A stretch of 64,000 nt of DNA from Istiophorus platypterus (GCA_016859345.1 CM029121.1:3644329-3708328); one strand, 5' to 3'; shown: positions 12,600 to 25,101, counted from the stretch's first letter. A program made the numbers and translations. The notes: generated by a model not told the origin, from the sequence alone.

Positions 12600-13076
12600 G
12601 TGGGCAGGAGGCCAGGACAGAGCTTGCAACTGAGCTGGACTGGAGAGGGAGTGAGGATCAAAGTGGGAGGACGGGCTGGTCGTGGCAGACTGGTGTGATG
12701 AATGTTGAACACAGGCAAACTCAGAGTTAGAAACAGGCAAACTCATATGAGGCACAATAGACTAGAACTTGGCCTTGATGTTTGTTTCACATTGTGGTCT
12801 GAACAATCAAACAGAGAGTGGAGGGGTGAATCCAGAGTTTAAATACTGTAGCTGGTTGAGGAGTTGATGAGTAGATGAGATTCAGCGGTGCAGGTGAATC
12901 GAGGGGAGATTATCCAGGAGGCAGAGCCAAGCTCCAGATAGATACAAACATGCACAGACAGGGATAAGCACCAAATGAGGACAAACAAATACACAAGGGA
13001 GAAGAAAACACAGGGAAAAAGGAGACACATAGTCAACCCATGACAGACATAAGTGGGACAGAACTGTCACTTGCTA
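12600..13076 (-). repeat. LTR-like or non-autonomous repeat, minus orientation
   Basis: The minus strand begins near tgtcatgggttgactatg and is pyrimidine-rich with CCTG steps, a tttaaactc stretch mid-way and ends in cctggcctcctgcccac. The composition and layout match a class of fish LTR-type repeats. No internal coding region is attached. Limits are approximate. Confidence 0.4.
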
Positions 13077-13084
13077 CCGATTTG

Positions 13085-16000
13085 TAAGGGTAAAACAAAA
13101 TGAAAAACAAAACAAACCAAAAACATAAATAAAGAGAGAGGGAGGGAGAGAGCGAGAGACGGGGGAAGGAGGGAGGAGAGAGAGCATAGCACATTTAGCC
13201 ATATTAATGAACTCATACTATCTTGCAGGGTCAGCTTTTACCTACAGCACTTAGTGCATACATACGTGAATGCCTTTACGCAATAATAGATTTTTTTTTT
13301 CTATCAAGTACAAGACTAAATAGGTAGCATAATCTTTTAATAAACATAATAAATTGTGAAGATACCACATTTATATAAAAGTTTCTTTTTGTTTAAGTTC
13401 CTGGGTTCTGGTCCAAAAAGCGGGTCAGCTTTCATCCAGATGACTTTGCAGACTCAAACCCCCCTTAAATCAGGACATTTACTGAAGTAAAAATACCCTT
13501 TCCAGCAAAGTTATCCAAATAAATTTTTAAACTTGCATCTTGAAACTGGTTTTTGTAATCAAAACAAGCCTAAAGCCAAACTTTATCCAAACAGTAAAAT
13601 ATGTTGTACATTTTTGATCAACTACAACCCTTTTATAATGCAAGTTAGTTTTACTCTCTCTAACTCTTTGTAAACTGATATCACACTGGTTTATATTTTG
13701 AATGATCCCTGTCTGTGTTCTACAACTCCAATATATTGTTTACGTTGGAGCTACATTACTGTAAATTAAAGGAAAAAAGCTCTCAAAGTGCAATGTCAGC
13801 CATGTCAGGTGGGCATGATTTCCAGTTATCTTACAAAATCTCTTATCTTCCTTGTTTTTTTGTGTGTGTTTTTGTTTTTTTTTAGTTTTAAGAAATGCCT
13901 TATAAAGCAATCTGTTTTTCTTACTTACCTCTAATTAGTGTGGCAGTGGAGCCGTCTGTTGCAGCAGAGAGCTAAATGGACATACAGAAAGGCCCACTCA
14001 ATTTGTATTGATTTCTGGTAGTTTATGACTTGGAGAATCTAGACTGCAGTCAAGCTGCCAGCAAGATATCAATAACCCTCCTATCATTAAAGCCCCAATG
14101 GTTGTGTAGTGCAGGTTTCTGCATGCGTGTGTTTCTCTCTTCTTCCCAAATGTGTTTAAAGGTGTGTGCGGATATATGTTGGTATCTCCTAAGAGTCATG
14201 GTGGATACAGTTTTTGGTTGAATTGCAAAGGGAAGCAATCTATTGTCCTTTCTTTCACACACAAACACATACATGCACACATGCACACAAACTATTATAT
14301 AGACACACATGCACACACTGTGCAACATGATGAGAGAGACGACCAGGACGCAGAAGGAATGACAGTCACTGTAGAGGCCTTCGCAGTATTAAGACTGCAA
14401 GATGGAAAGAAAAAGATGGCTGGTGGTTTGAAAAGGTTGTTAGTGTGGTAAAGGTAGCAAATAGCTTGACAGTGGAATCTGGTTCTCTGATCTTCATTCT
14501 GCAGCCTGCCAAGCTTTGTGTTGGAAAGACAACTGAAAGTGAGGAAGGAGAGGAGAAAAACACACTGCATTATTCTGCTCAGTAAACAATGAGGTGAGGG
14601 CTATCAAAGGGAGGGGGTATAAATTTAGACAGTCAGCTTGCAAAAGGAAATTATTGAAGAGATCTCAGTGCTGTACTATGTCTTCTCCTTTCTCTTGTTT
14701 TGGAAAACTTGATAGATTAATAGTCCTTTTCTTTCATCTAGACAATTTATTTGCTTCATTTGTCATGAAATGAGATGAGAGAATGGGCCACATCTGAAAC
14801 TGATCAAATGTCAATTGTTCGATTACTTTTGATCCTCTAAAACTGAGGGACTATGTATAAAAATGGCTGTAATTCCAAAACAGTCAATGTAATTTTTTAA
14901 AACACCTTGAGTTAATGCTGAAGGTTCACATTTCTATCTCATCTTGATTCATTTATTTTGAAATCCATTGTGGTGGCACCCAGAGGCAAAATTACAAAAA
15001 ACTACATCACTGTCAGAATACTTAGGTAAAAAGGCGCATGTTGCCATGGCTCAATGTATAATTCAGCATTCTCACAATTTCAGGAGAATGTTTGCATTGT
15101 ACAAATTCCAATTTGGGAATGTTCATACATTTCCTAGGTGTTAAACCCTGTGCTAATCCTGTAGACTCACCAGACACATCCTAAATTATGTACTTTTGTT
15201 GTGTTACATGTTTGTAGCTGCTCATTACATTGCAGAACATTTCCAGACCCAAGTTTGAATGCCAAAACCCATGAAATCTGAAGCCAGCAAAGTCAAAGCC
15301 AGCTACATCTAAAAATAAGTCTCAGCGACTCTCAGTTTTGGTTTCCTTTGTCTCTCTCTGTCTCTGTGGCAGGACTTTAATTTAAAATTTGACTTCTACA
15401 GGTGTGATCCATTAATCACATTAATCAAACCTGAGGAGAGAGTAGAAATGCAGAGATCCACATCTGTTGCTGCTTGATTACAGTAATCATGTGTGAACTT
15501 TTGCACAAGGCTGCAGACACCCATCTCTCTCCCTTTGACACACTCAAACTCTCTTTCTTTCAGTAAGTATGTTTCGTTATACCCTGAACAACAGCAGTGC
15601 AAAACTTGCAAAAGCTTGTTTCCCTTTACTTTGGGACTGTCCAGATGGGCTCACTATTTCTCCCGTTTGAGAGAAAATTTCCTTTTTCCTCTTTAAATAT
15701 TTGAACACAAAAAGCTTTCAGAGGCTGATAATGCTGCAAGGCTTGCAGGACAAATTTAATTCTCTCCACGAAAACAAATACTTTCAAATCCTCGAATGTG
15801 AGTGGGAGAGTTTGGATTGTGCCTTGCCTACTTGGATAGGTTCCCGCAAAGCAGCAGCCACACCAAGTGTTTCATTGCTGGGCTGATTAGCAACTTGAAA
15901 GCACACGGAGGAGGCGCGGAGGCATAATTGAGTGTTTTTACAGCCACACACAGGGTTTTGAAAATCAGGCTCATGTCCCATTTAAGGTTTTGATCAGCTA

Positions 16001-16890
16001 AAGGTGTTTATGTGGAGCTTTATATCCCACCTAGAAATTAATGAGGCTAAATAAAGATACAATCTCTGATTTTACTGTGTGATTTAATGCAGAGAATAAA
16101 AACAAATAGCTAATATCTGCAAAACACTAGGTAATCATGCTTCATCAAAATAAGAGCTGATTGCACACAGGATATGAAATATGAATCCTGAATACTCCTT
16201 TCTAGAGGAAAACATTCAATTTTCTGCTGTGCTTGAGCATGGGCATATTGTCTGTATAGTATTTTGTGCTGTGTATGAGTTGTATGTTGTGTGTGAATTG
16301 AGGCCAACGTCATTACAAAAAGATGAAAAGGTTTCTCAAAATAAGTAGACCCTGTTAGTATCTGTTACCCTGACTCAAAGACAGGAGAGCACGAATTCTT
16401 GCTCTGTAAACATCCAGCACTGTATCATCATCACAACCCTTGAGCAGTTCTCTTACATGTCAATAATGGTGACTCTGTCTTCAAAAGACATATGCATCAC
16501 TTTTTTGCTGACTACTTTTTTTTTCTCTCTCTCTGAATTATCTCTGAATTATTTGACATCATCTAGTGGAGGTCAAAAAATATTCACCAATAAACATTTG
16601 GTTGCGATATGAAATATCTTGAGGTGGCATTATAGAATCAGTAGAATCAGTAAATTGTTTAATTTTCAAGCCTTTATACATTTTTCCATTCATATTCAAG
16701 TGTTGCCTGTTCCCTCAGTATTTCCTGACAAAAATAAAGCAGTTAAAAGATCTGGTGATGTCAAGCATTGACTTTGCATTTGGTTGCTTTTCATGGGAAC
16801 TCTCAATGTACATTTCAAAGAGGTGTCGATGCAAATGAAGGAGGCGTCATTAAGCTGAAAACACACCTACCATACCGATTCATGCCATGG
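13085..16890. other. non-coding stretch without a recognised gene
   Basis: It has purine-rich (GAGA/GGGA) sequence at 13130-13190 and loose CA-rich sequence at 14255-14320. Several open frames of 60-100 codons occur on both strands but none shows a conserved pattern or good splice context. Confidence 0.5.
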
Positions 16891-16892
16891 AA

Positions 16893-17240
16893 CATGCGGG
16901 TTCCACATAAAGATGTATAACAAGACTAAAATTATAACTAATAAGTATTATAATATAGCTACTAATAATGCTAATAATAAGACTAAATATAATAATATTG
17001 ATAATAATCATAATTCAATCAGTGTGTGTTAATCAGGATCATGGGGCAGTAGATAGTCTGCATCCATGGATCTAGACTCTGCAGCATCAGAAAAACCTGC
17101 AGAAAGCAACAGGAAGAAAGAAAAGAGACCAGAAAGCATAAAACTGCAGGAGAGAGAAGATGAAAAGTTAGTAACAAGCAATTAATGCATGTGAATAGAT
17201 ACAGATGGAGAGGGAAAGGAGGAGAGAGGGGCATGGTGCA
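16893..17240 (+). repeat. dispersed repeat A, copy 2
   Basis: The 5' half matches 8131-8395 in the same orientation. The 3' part (taatgcatgtgaata, then gagagggg and gcatcatgggaagtccc) extends further than copy 1 and fits a repeat I know from many fish genomes. No coding capacity. Confidence 0.65.
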
Positions 17241-17914
17241 TCATGGGAAGTCCCTTGGCAGAAGTTGAACAGTAAGCATTACCACAATCCTTCACCATAT
17301 GATCTCATGACTGTCACTGAGTGCAGCTCCTGTTGGGGGAGGGATAGAACCTAGGAGGCTACAGAAATCGTCATCTCTTCCTGCATTCACTTGCATTCAG
17401 ACATCGAAGTTTGTCTTGTAAATTTTCAACCAGCCACAACTTATTTTATATACGTTTTTGAATTAGATTGCCCAAAACTGGGGTAGCAAAGCATTTTTAC
17501 AGATGGTAGTTGCCATCCCATGCCAACCCGATAGATCCGCCCCTACATCTGGCATAAAAAAAAAAATGCATCCTGTTCCTAGACTGTGTGAAGCTTTAAT
17601 TTCCTTGGATTTTCTTCAGTTTAGATAGCAGCCAAGTTTTATATCAAACCAAACAAGCACCGAATTTTTACTTGAGAATTCTTAATTCTGGCACATGCTG
17701 TTAATTACACAGGGATTCAAACAGCAGCTCTGCAGAATTTGGGTTTACAGTATCTTGTTTGCCAATCTAACCACAAATTAATAAATGTTTGAAAAACCTG
17801 TCCTTACAGCTGCAAACTTTAAGCAAAGGAGTATCTACTCAAATGAACAGACAAGCTTAAAGTGAAAATGTCCTGTCACATGATGAATTTGCTGCATCAT
17901 TTATGCATCATTTA

Positions 17915-17917
<3 letters not shown>

Positions 17918-17962
<45 letters not shown>
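17918..17962. repeat. (TA)n microsatellite
   Basis: About 22 TA units, preceded by a tandem catcatttatg duplication. Confidence 0.95.
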
Positions 17963-17967
<5 letters not shown>

Positions 17968-18085
17968 AATGACGTCTTATGTGACAGTCTTTAGGAATGA
18001 TAGAGAAACAATATTAATGGTTGTGCAACAGAAAACAGAAAGAAAATATGGCTTCAATCAGATACAAATCATCATAGAAGTTTCA

Positions 18086-18615
18086 AACAGGGTCTCTGGA
18101 ACTCAGCCGCAATGACCATCATGCTCACAGTCATCCCTCTTACCAAAGCCCTTCGCCCCAGCTGCTCAGCTTGACCAGGAAGCCAGCTCTAGGAAGAGTC
18201 CTGGTCTTTTCCAAACTTCTTTCATTGAAGAATTACGAAAAGCTCTGACTTCTGAACCTTCAATGTCTTGTAGCCTTCCCCAGATCAGTGCCTAAAAAAA
18301 TAACCCCGTCATTGAGCTCTGCAAGCAGTTCCTTGAACCTCGTGGCTTTGCTTTGACTCTGGTAATTTGTCAGCTGTGAGACCCTGTGAGACAAAATCAG
18401 GTTCAGGTAGAGGTAGAGGGTCTGATTACTCCAATGTGCTATTTCTGTTTTCAATTTTTGATAAATTTGCAAACATTACTAAAAATCTGTTTTCACTTTG
18501 TCATTTTGAGGTATTCAGTGTAAACTAATAAGGGAAAAAAATAGTTAGAACAAAACTAACATTAAAAGATGTAGAAAAAAGTTAAGGGGTCTGAATGCTT
18601 TTTAAATGCACTGTA
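18086..18615 (-). mobile_element. Tc1-like transposon, 5' end with start of transposase (decayed)
   Basis: The terminal repeat lies at the right (aaggggtctgaatg ending in gcactgta near 18613). Leftward are the internal repeat (gttttcactttgtcatttt), the leader (agctgtgagacc, ttccttgaacctcgtggct) and then, on the minus strand, the start of the transposase region (tcctagagctgg, agggctttggtaagaggg). This is the order of a widespread fish Tc1-like element in reverse orientation. The transposase is truncated and has stops; the left end is missing. Confidence 0.8.
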
Positions 18616-18884
18616 TTTCTGCACAGGATGTTTTCACTATGAGTCTGATCTGGAATACTCCTGGTCTGAGTCTTGACTAAACCATATCCAACCACAGTGG
18701 TCCTGACTGCAGACCTGTCACAGCCTGTACTTTCGGTCGAGACTCAGTCAGCAGCATCCAGCCTGCTGAGCCATCAGCATGGCAATTATGCATAAATCGA
18801 CTGGAGGACAAGATGAGACAACTTGTCACCCTTCCTAATCCATTAGGTTGTGGGGGGTCCAGATATGTCTTCAGGTGCCCACAG

Positions 18885-18916
18885 TGTGTGTGCGTGTTCC
18901 TGTACGTGTGTGTGTG

Positions 18917-19000
<84 letters not shown>
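18885..19000. repeat. (TG)n microsatellite, pure (TG)40 at 18921-19000
   Basis: A degenerate TG start is followed by 80 uninterrupted bases. It creates three artificial Cys-Val frames. Confidence 0.97.
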
Positions 19001-19002
<2 letters not shown>

Positions 19003-21784
19003 CATGGAGCCGTCATGGTGGCTGCGGTAATGAAAGAGTGTGCCCCTGTAAGCTGATATGACAGTTAGGGATTTCCTAGTTTACAGATGCTCAGGGATGA
19101 ATACCTTCTGTCAAATCGCCTTTATCCTCGAGTTCTCCTCATCACTCTCTCATACATCGCTCCACATCCAGTTGGCACCTTTATATTTTCACTCCAATAT
19201 GATAACTCCTCTGGCTTTTTTTTCTTTTTGGCTTCCTTTCTCTCTTGCAACAAATACACCTTACATCCTTTTGGCAACGATTTGTTGAAGAAATTGAGAA
19301 ATTCTATCCAAAATTGTTCCCCTCACTCTCCTTTTGCACTATTATTGCCCTTATGTATATGTGTATGTTAATGTTTGCTGGATGTAATCACAGCTGAGCA
19401 GTCACTAATGGGCAGCCAAGTCCCTATCCCCAACAAGGATATAATAGGACAAACTGACATTATTTATTGTCAAAATGCAATACTAGATACTGCAAAGCAG
19501 AACCATGGGCAGCCCCTGTGTTTGTTGGCGTCTGACCACTACCAGCTGGTCTGTCAGGTTAGAGTCACAGGGAGCAAAGAATTTGAATATAACTGCAAGT
19601 CGTTAATGAGCAGTTAATGAGTTTTTTTTTTTTCAAGCATCATTAGAGCCCAAATCAGCTCAAAAAAGGGGAACCCAAGTCAAGCAACTTAAAACTCCTC
19701 AAAACCTTTGGTGCATTGCAATGCATTTGAAAGATCTTTAACACTGCTTTTAGGGTAATTATTGTAAGGCTAAGAGGAGACTTGGAGGAAGGCGGTATTT
19801 CACCCTCGAGCATCAAGTATGTTATTGACAAAGGGGGAAGTACTGCTCTTCAAACTAATAAAAATCCACTCAGCTCAGGAAGAGAGGAGGTGCTTCCCAG
19901 ACCTTGAACTAGCCTCTTTGGAGGGCAGAGGAGAAAAGAAGGAGATATCTGCCAGATTCAAGGCAGTTTTAATGTCAAGCTAAAAGTTAAGTGTGCTGAG
20001 AAATCATTCCCTTTATTGTTTCCACTTGTGTCCTGATTGAGTAAAAATTGTACTTAACAAAAATAAGTTATTAAGCTTTATTTAGTTTTCTGCAGTGGCA
20101 TCGCCATCTACATTAGTGTTCTCCAGGGGAGGCTTGAATTTTTAGTTTTGAGTGATTGGCGAAGTCTAGACTGTCATTTGATCAGATGGGCTTTGGGTAA
20201 GTGGTAAGTTTGTTTGCATGTTGGTGACTTGTTATGTTCAATTCAGGACAAAACTATACACATACAGCACTGTTGATGAGATTAATAACTCAGCAGCTGA
20301 GTATTTGCAATAGAGTTATCACATCAAGTTTGTTCCTGTGGCTCTTGCTGTCCTTGTGTCATCCTTTGAGACAAGATCAGAGACTGAAAGGGAGAAATTA
20401 ATATTTTCATTTTTTTTTTTTTCGTTTCATCATGGCTCTCGGTTTTTGCATCTGTTCAACATAATGCTGGTTTGGTATTGTCTACACGGACGGACACCAT
20501 ATGTCAATACAGTCAGGCATCACACTAAGACAGACAGCAGCCTACTACATAACACAAGAGCCCTACATTCTAAATAACACACATTAGTTTCCTGCTAAAA
20601 TCTCCTTTTTATCCAACTTACAAACATGCACACATTTGAACACACCTTAGCTTGTTGAAAGAGCAACTAAACAAATATTAACTGGGGAGAAACGAACCAT
20701 TAATGTCGGTTTGCAGGTTAGATAGGCGATTAGCTGCTTAGCTGCAGACCATTAAACAGCATAGGGACATACCTGCAAATGTCACTTTGGTCTGTACAGG
20801 TACTGGTACTTCAAAATCATTGCTAACAACACACTGTCTGGCAATAACCATTAGTTACAGTGCAAGTTTATGGCTGGTCTGCGACTGAGTCAGTGAGGGC
20901 ATGATAAAGTTATAGGATTGGTCAGCTGAATGCCCGTGACTGATATCGCATTATACCAACGGTTAGCTGGACAAATGTATGTGTTTCCCCATAACCTATT
21001 ACTAATTCAAAATCGATTGGTGCGAAAGGTTTCTATTGCATCATCGGGGGGCATTTACAGGCAGTGTTGCCAACTCAGTACTTCTGTCACTCGATTTACA
21101 GACTTTTCATACCCATTAAGCAGCTTTTCATCACAAAAGCACTTAGCGGTAAATGTAGTGACTTTCCAGCAAACCCTAACTACTTTCTGTAGAAGACAGT
21201 GGCCAGTATTGCTCTGCTAGTGCAAGATCAGGCTTTCCCTCTGCAGGAACACCTCCATTCATCTCATTCAACTGACCACTCGGCAGCTGCATAGACATGA
21301 ATGATCTTCGAATGTTCTGTCTGAGTGATCATTTTACAAGTAAATTTAGCCCAAATCAGGGCACAGCTGTTCTCTTTACCTTATGTGTATGGTGATTTTA
21401 TTTCAGACAACGTCATGGTTATAAAATGTGGATTTTAGCGGTGCGGATCAACAGCTTGGAAATGGCTTCGAAGTGACTGCTGGTTAACATGAAGTCTTAA
21501 TGGGCTACATTTCTGATATTTCCCCAAGCGCCCTTTTCTTCCTTGTAATAATACAAAACTATTAACAGTACATTTAAAAATACATTGACGTTATTGTAGA
21601 CTGCAAAAAGGGATGACTGAATGTGACTTTAGTTGGACAAGATTTGTTCACACATGTATTACGCACTTCTGTCTTCAGTAATGTAAAACAGAAAATGCAC
21701 AGTTTCCTTAAGTAAGGACGGTCTGAACTGAGAAACGCAGGCAGCAGCTACGCTAATAGGGAATAAGCAAATATGTGACATAAG
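19001..21784. other. non-coding stretch without a recognised gene
   Basis: Open frames up to 96 codons are present but none resembles a known protein. No splice-flanked exon for a membrane anchor could be recognised. Confidence 0.5.
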
Positions 21785-22030
21785 TAGGAGCAAGAATGTA
21801 AAGGGCTTTAAAGGTGACCTTTTTTATATATTCTACACCTGGTAGCCAGTGCAGTCTTACGATTATGGGTAAGATCTGCTCTTGTGTCTTAGAATTTGTT
21901 GAAAATCTGGCAGCTGAGTTCTGAATGAGCTGGAGATGAGAGATGGCTTTTTATGCTGAGACCTGAGTGCAGAGACTCACAATAAAGTGATGATATAAAA
22001 GCATGGATGATTTTTTCAAAGTCCACTTAG
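21785..22030 (-). repeat. probable LINE 3' fragment
   Basis: The plus strand carries the series ggtagccagtgcagt, gagttctgaatgagctggag, aataaagtgatg and aaaagcatggatga, the same order as in the antisense of fish LINE reverse-transcriptase ends (compare tggatcagctggag and atggacta at 8.63-8.73 kb). It is more diverged than the copy at 8.6 kb. Confidence 0.5.
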
Positions 22031-22461
22031 TATTAAAAAAAGGTTTTACTTTTGTAATATTCCTAAATTGGAATAATTTACATGAAATATAATATTTCAG
22101 GCAATTTAGTTGCTTTCCATGCAAAAATTTTTACCTTAGGTGTATTAGTGTATTAGTGTCCACTTCTGCAGAAGTAGATCAACATCATAACAAGTCCACT
22201 GTCATATGGAGTTAGTTGTAATAACAATGAAAATCATCACATTATTACTATTATTGATACATCACACCTGTGTCCATACTTGTTCCCCCATTCTGCTGAA
22301 ATTACATTTACATTTTACTAATATGATGCGTTCAGCAAATGGCACTCCAGCAAATGGACGATCTGCTTGAAAAAACTTGAAAATATTAAAATATGCTTAT
22401 TCAGTTTGTCAGTCAGACAACAGTTTGTCCAAAATGCACCAACCTGTCTCTCTCTCCACAG

Positions 22462-22669
22462 AAACCCCTCTTAAGGATGTTGAAGACACTGCGTCTTCAT
22501 CACACTTATCTTCAGATCTCGCCTCCTCACTCTTCAAATACTGGGGTCACGACCTGGGCCCTGAAAGTCGAAGGGTCGCCCTCAAGAAGTTCCGCTACTA
22601 TGGCTACAATGGCTACTTAAGTGACCGCATGTCCCTCACCCGGCCAATCCCAGATTTACGACCAGACGG
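22462..22669 (+). CDS. galnt18: galnt18 exon 2: end of stem and start of catalytic region
   Basis: 208 bases, entered in phase 1 and left in phase 2. The acceptor follows a CT-rich tract (ctctctctccacag) and the donor is GTCAGT. The reading contains LFKYWGHDLGPESRRVALK, then YYGYNGYLSDRMSL and RPIPDLRPDG. The FxYYGYNxYLSD and RPIPDxRP blocks are the family's entry into the catalytic domain, and the WGxxLxPExRRVALK stretch before them is characteristic of GALNT18. The first residues (ETPLKDVEDTASSSH) are stem and poorly conserved. The upstream exon should end in one base of the split codon, G if that codon is Glu. No upstream exon with the membrane anchor was found in the preceding 22 kb. The donor is followed by repeated GTCA units, which could offer weak cryptic donors. 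Confidence 0.95.
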
Positions 22670-22843
22670 GTCAGTCAGTCAGTCGGTGCATTGCTAACTG
22701 ATTAATTCATTGAGATGTGTGAAGCGGTATTTGACTGTATGGATCAAAACCTTGATTGAATAATATTGTTTATGTAATGAGTTTGTTTCAGTAAATTTGG
22801 TCGAAAAAGGTTTTTCTTTCTCTCTGTTTATCTTTCCCCACAG
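22670..22843 (+). other. galnt18: intron 2 of galnt18 (174 bases)
   Basis: GTCAGT donor and a pyrimidine-rich acceptor ending in cccacag. No repeat inside apart from the GTCA units at its start. Confidence 0.95.
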
Positions 22844-23010
22844 GTGTAGAAATATGTCCTTTTCACCAGACCTTCCTCAGCTAAGCATCATCTTTGTCTT
22901 CGTCAATGAGGCCTTGTCAGTGTTGCTGCGCTCCATCCACACAGCTATCCAGAGGACTCCATCCCACCTGCTGAGAGAGATCATACTGGTGGATGACCAC
23001 AGCAACAGCT
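22844..23010 (+). CDS. galnt18: galnt18 exon 3: first beta-alpha unit of the nucleotide-sugar binding fold
   Basis: 167 bases, phase 2 in and phase 1 out; acceptor tttccccacag, donor GTAAGC. It reads CRNMSFSPDLPQLSIIFVFVNEALSVLLRS, then RTPSHLLREIILVDDHSNS. The hydrophobic strand followed by FVNEALSVLLRSIH and the EIILVDD strand end are the start of the Rossmann-like half of the GT-A fold, which binds UDP-GalNAc. The FVNEA sequence replaces the FHNEA seen in most active family members, as in the GALNT8/9/17/18 group. NMS at 22851 is a possible N-glycosylation sequon. The preceding intron is only 174 bases. Confidence 0.97.
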
Positions 23011-23483
23011 GTAAGCAACCTTCCCCATATTCAATTTTTATGATACAGTATATTTACGCTTCACTAGCAGGACATGCATCTCCCTGATATTTAAAGCTTA
23101 GCCTCAAACACAGAGCTCACACTCACACAATTTATAATACATCCGTCACAGGGAGCCATTTGAGGTAGGATTAAAAGGTCTATCCCAGTTGGATATCCTT
23201 CATTGCAGCAATAAATACTCCTGAAATCAACCACTTTGTAAGTTTGCAAGAGAAATTTTACAGCGTTATCAATATATAATTTGCAACCAGTTAATTTATT
23301 TTTACAATATTTTTATCCAATATATACAGTATAGCTAGTGGATGAATGTTTTTCAACTTCAAATTTGATCCCTCACCCTTGGGCAATATAGTGGTTCATA
23401 GAGGGCATCTTTCTGACCCACACCTTATACCGTTTGTGTAGTTACAGTTACATAGTTTATAGAATAGAATATAGATTATATAA

Positions 23484-23484
<1 letters not shown>

Positions 23485-23536
<52 letters not shown>
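23485..23536. repeat. (TG)n(TA)n compound microsatellite
   Basis: About 19 TG units are followed by seven TA units. Confidence 0.95.
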
Positions 23537-24059
23537 AAATAGACAATTTCTGCTAAAAAATATTTTAAACAGAACTAATTACTTGCAGCAAGATGTTGAG
23601 ACACATTGTGTCATTAGGCTTCCTAATTAAAATCATGACATGAAATACATTTAACCTTAATATACTTTAAAAAACAACAGAAAATGGTGACATTCCTGGA
23701 AAAAATGCTATATTGAGTCAGTGTCGGACAGTGTTGATTCTCTGCAATTTGAACAAGATGGAGCAGCTTTTAGATGAAGAGTTGCAGGCAGCAGGTTTCA
23801 CACGACCAGCTTCTCGGGAGTGTAACCAACTCCTTTAAGTGTGCCCTGCTGTTCACTGACTCATACAGTGTGCAGCATGAAACAGGTCACATTGCTCACA
23901 CAATAATGGACAAAGGCTAGTTATTGCCTGACTTCATTATTAGAATGACAGTAGTTTGTTTTGCTGCCTCCAGAATTCTGTGATTTGTATTCTAAAATGC
24001 CATTTCCTCATTTGTTGATTAAATATCTCTTTCCAAAACTAATTTAATAGATGCTATAC

Positions 24060-24480
24060 CAGCATCCACTCTTCTTAAACAGCTTTTCTAGATATTTTGG
24101 AAGCTTGCTGTGGGGGTTTTTTCCCCATTCAGCCACAAATACATTAGTGATGTGTGCCCTGATATATGGTGCTGAGAGCTAGTTTGCAGTCAGTCCAGTT
24201 TATTCCAAAGGTGTTGGATGAGATTGAAGTCAGGGTTCTGTGCAGGCCAGTAAAGACCTTTTTGTTTTGTTCACAGGGGCATTATTGTGTTGAAACGAGA
24301 CAGGCCCATCCCAAACTGCTGCTACAAAGTTGGAAGCAATCACTGGATGCTGTATTGCACTTCCACAAAGTTGGGAGATTTACAAGAGGCAAAACAAACA
24401 ATGCTCCAAAGGTTTCTGATTCTAAATTTCCCATAATGCAAAATAGCATTTTTGTTTGACTTCTTGTGCCTCACCAGAGT
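24060..24480. mobile_element. decayed DNA-transposon-type repeat
   Basis: It contains ggtgttggatgagattgaag followed by tcagggttctgtgcaggcca, then accttttt, aggcccatcccaaactgctg and acaaagttggaagca. This chain is that of a repeat I know from fish and amphibian genomes, where it belongs to a DNA transposon. The intervening parts are shortened and no transposase can be read. Confidence 0.55.
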
Positions 24481-24726
24481 CAGCCTAAGCATAGGTAACT
24501 CCAATGACCTCATCAGGATTATTTTCTTAGACTTTAGAAACCTTCCCCCAGAGCCACAGAAAATTTAAGCAGTGAAAATGAGTCAGTAAATTGTTTTGAG
24601 CCCATGGTAAGAACGGTCAAAAGTCAGGCTTCGTGGCATCCCTACCCGCATACTGAAACTCGAATCATTTTTCCCCTCTCCTGGAGATTTGTTGATGAGA
24701 ACAGGCTTGTTTTAACATCCAAGTGT

Positions 24727-24728
<2 letters not shown>

Positions 24729-24800
<72 letters not shown>
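24729..24800. repeat. (GT)36 microsatellite next to the exon 4 acceptor
   Basis: An uninterrupted GT run on the coding strand that ends 14 bases before the first base of exon 4. Confidence 0.97.
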
Positions 24801-24801
<1 letters not shown>

Positions 24802-24814
24802 ACTTCCTCCCCAG

Positions 24815-25001
24815 TGGAGCTGAAAGAGCACCTGCAGACCTTTGTGAATGAGACCAACAATCAGCATGGCCGTGGATTCATCAAGGTGGTCCACCATGAC
24901 AAGCAGGAAGGAGTGATCAGGTCCAGAGTCAGGGGCTGGAGGGCTACCTCCGCTCCGGTGGTCGCACTGTTTGATGCTCATGTGGAGTTCAACACTGGAT
25001 G
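24815..25001 (+). CDS. galnt18: galnt18 exon 4: catalytic core with the DxH metal-binding motif
   Basis: 187 bases, phase 1 in and phase 2 out; donor GTGAGC. It reads ELKEHLQTFVNETNN, then GFIKVVHHDKQEGVIRSRVR and GWRATSAPVVALFDAHVEF. FDAH at 24970-24981 is the DxH motif (D at 24973, H at 24979) that coordinates the divalent metal and UDP in this family; both residues are intact. NET at 24847 is a possible glycosylation sequon. The acceptor is unusual: a (GT)n run of about 72 bases ends only 14 bases before the exon, so the polypyrimidine tract is reduced to cacttcctccccag. The exon start was chosen because it is the only AG in frame with the family alignment and it restores the split codon left by exon 3. 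Confidence 0.96.
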
Positions 25002-25044
25002 GTGAGCAGCCATTGTCAGTTACTTCCAAATGACTACAGCAATG

Positions 25045-25046
25045 TA

Positions 25047-25096
<50 letters not shown>
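25045..25096. repeat. (TG)n(TA)n compound microsatellite
   Basis: A short TG run then about 20 TA units, some 45 bases after exon 4. Confidence 0.95.

Positions 25097-25101
<5 letters not shown>

Larger units (their letters stand above)
23011..24814 (+). other. galnt18: intron 3 of galnt18 (1804 bases)
   Basis: It holds a (TG)n(TA)n run at 23485-23536, a decayed interspersed repeat (24060-24480) and the (GT)36 run that abuts exon 4. Confidence 0.95.

Noticed and set aside
18813..19056. Open frames of 60-68 codons made of Cys-Val repeats
   Set aside because: They are translations of the (TG)40 microsatellite. The same holds for the Thr-His frames at 419-678, 6259-6531 and 24642-24860.
1..22461. 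Search for galnt18 exon 1 (start codon, short tail, membrane anchor)
   Set aside because: No frame in this part combines a Met, a hydrophobic anchor of about 20 residues and a phase 1 donor with similarity to the family. Exon 1 probably lies upstream.
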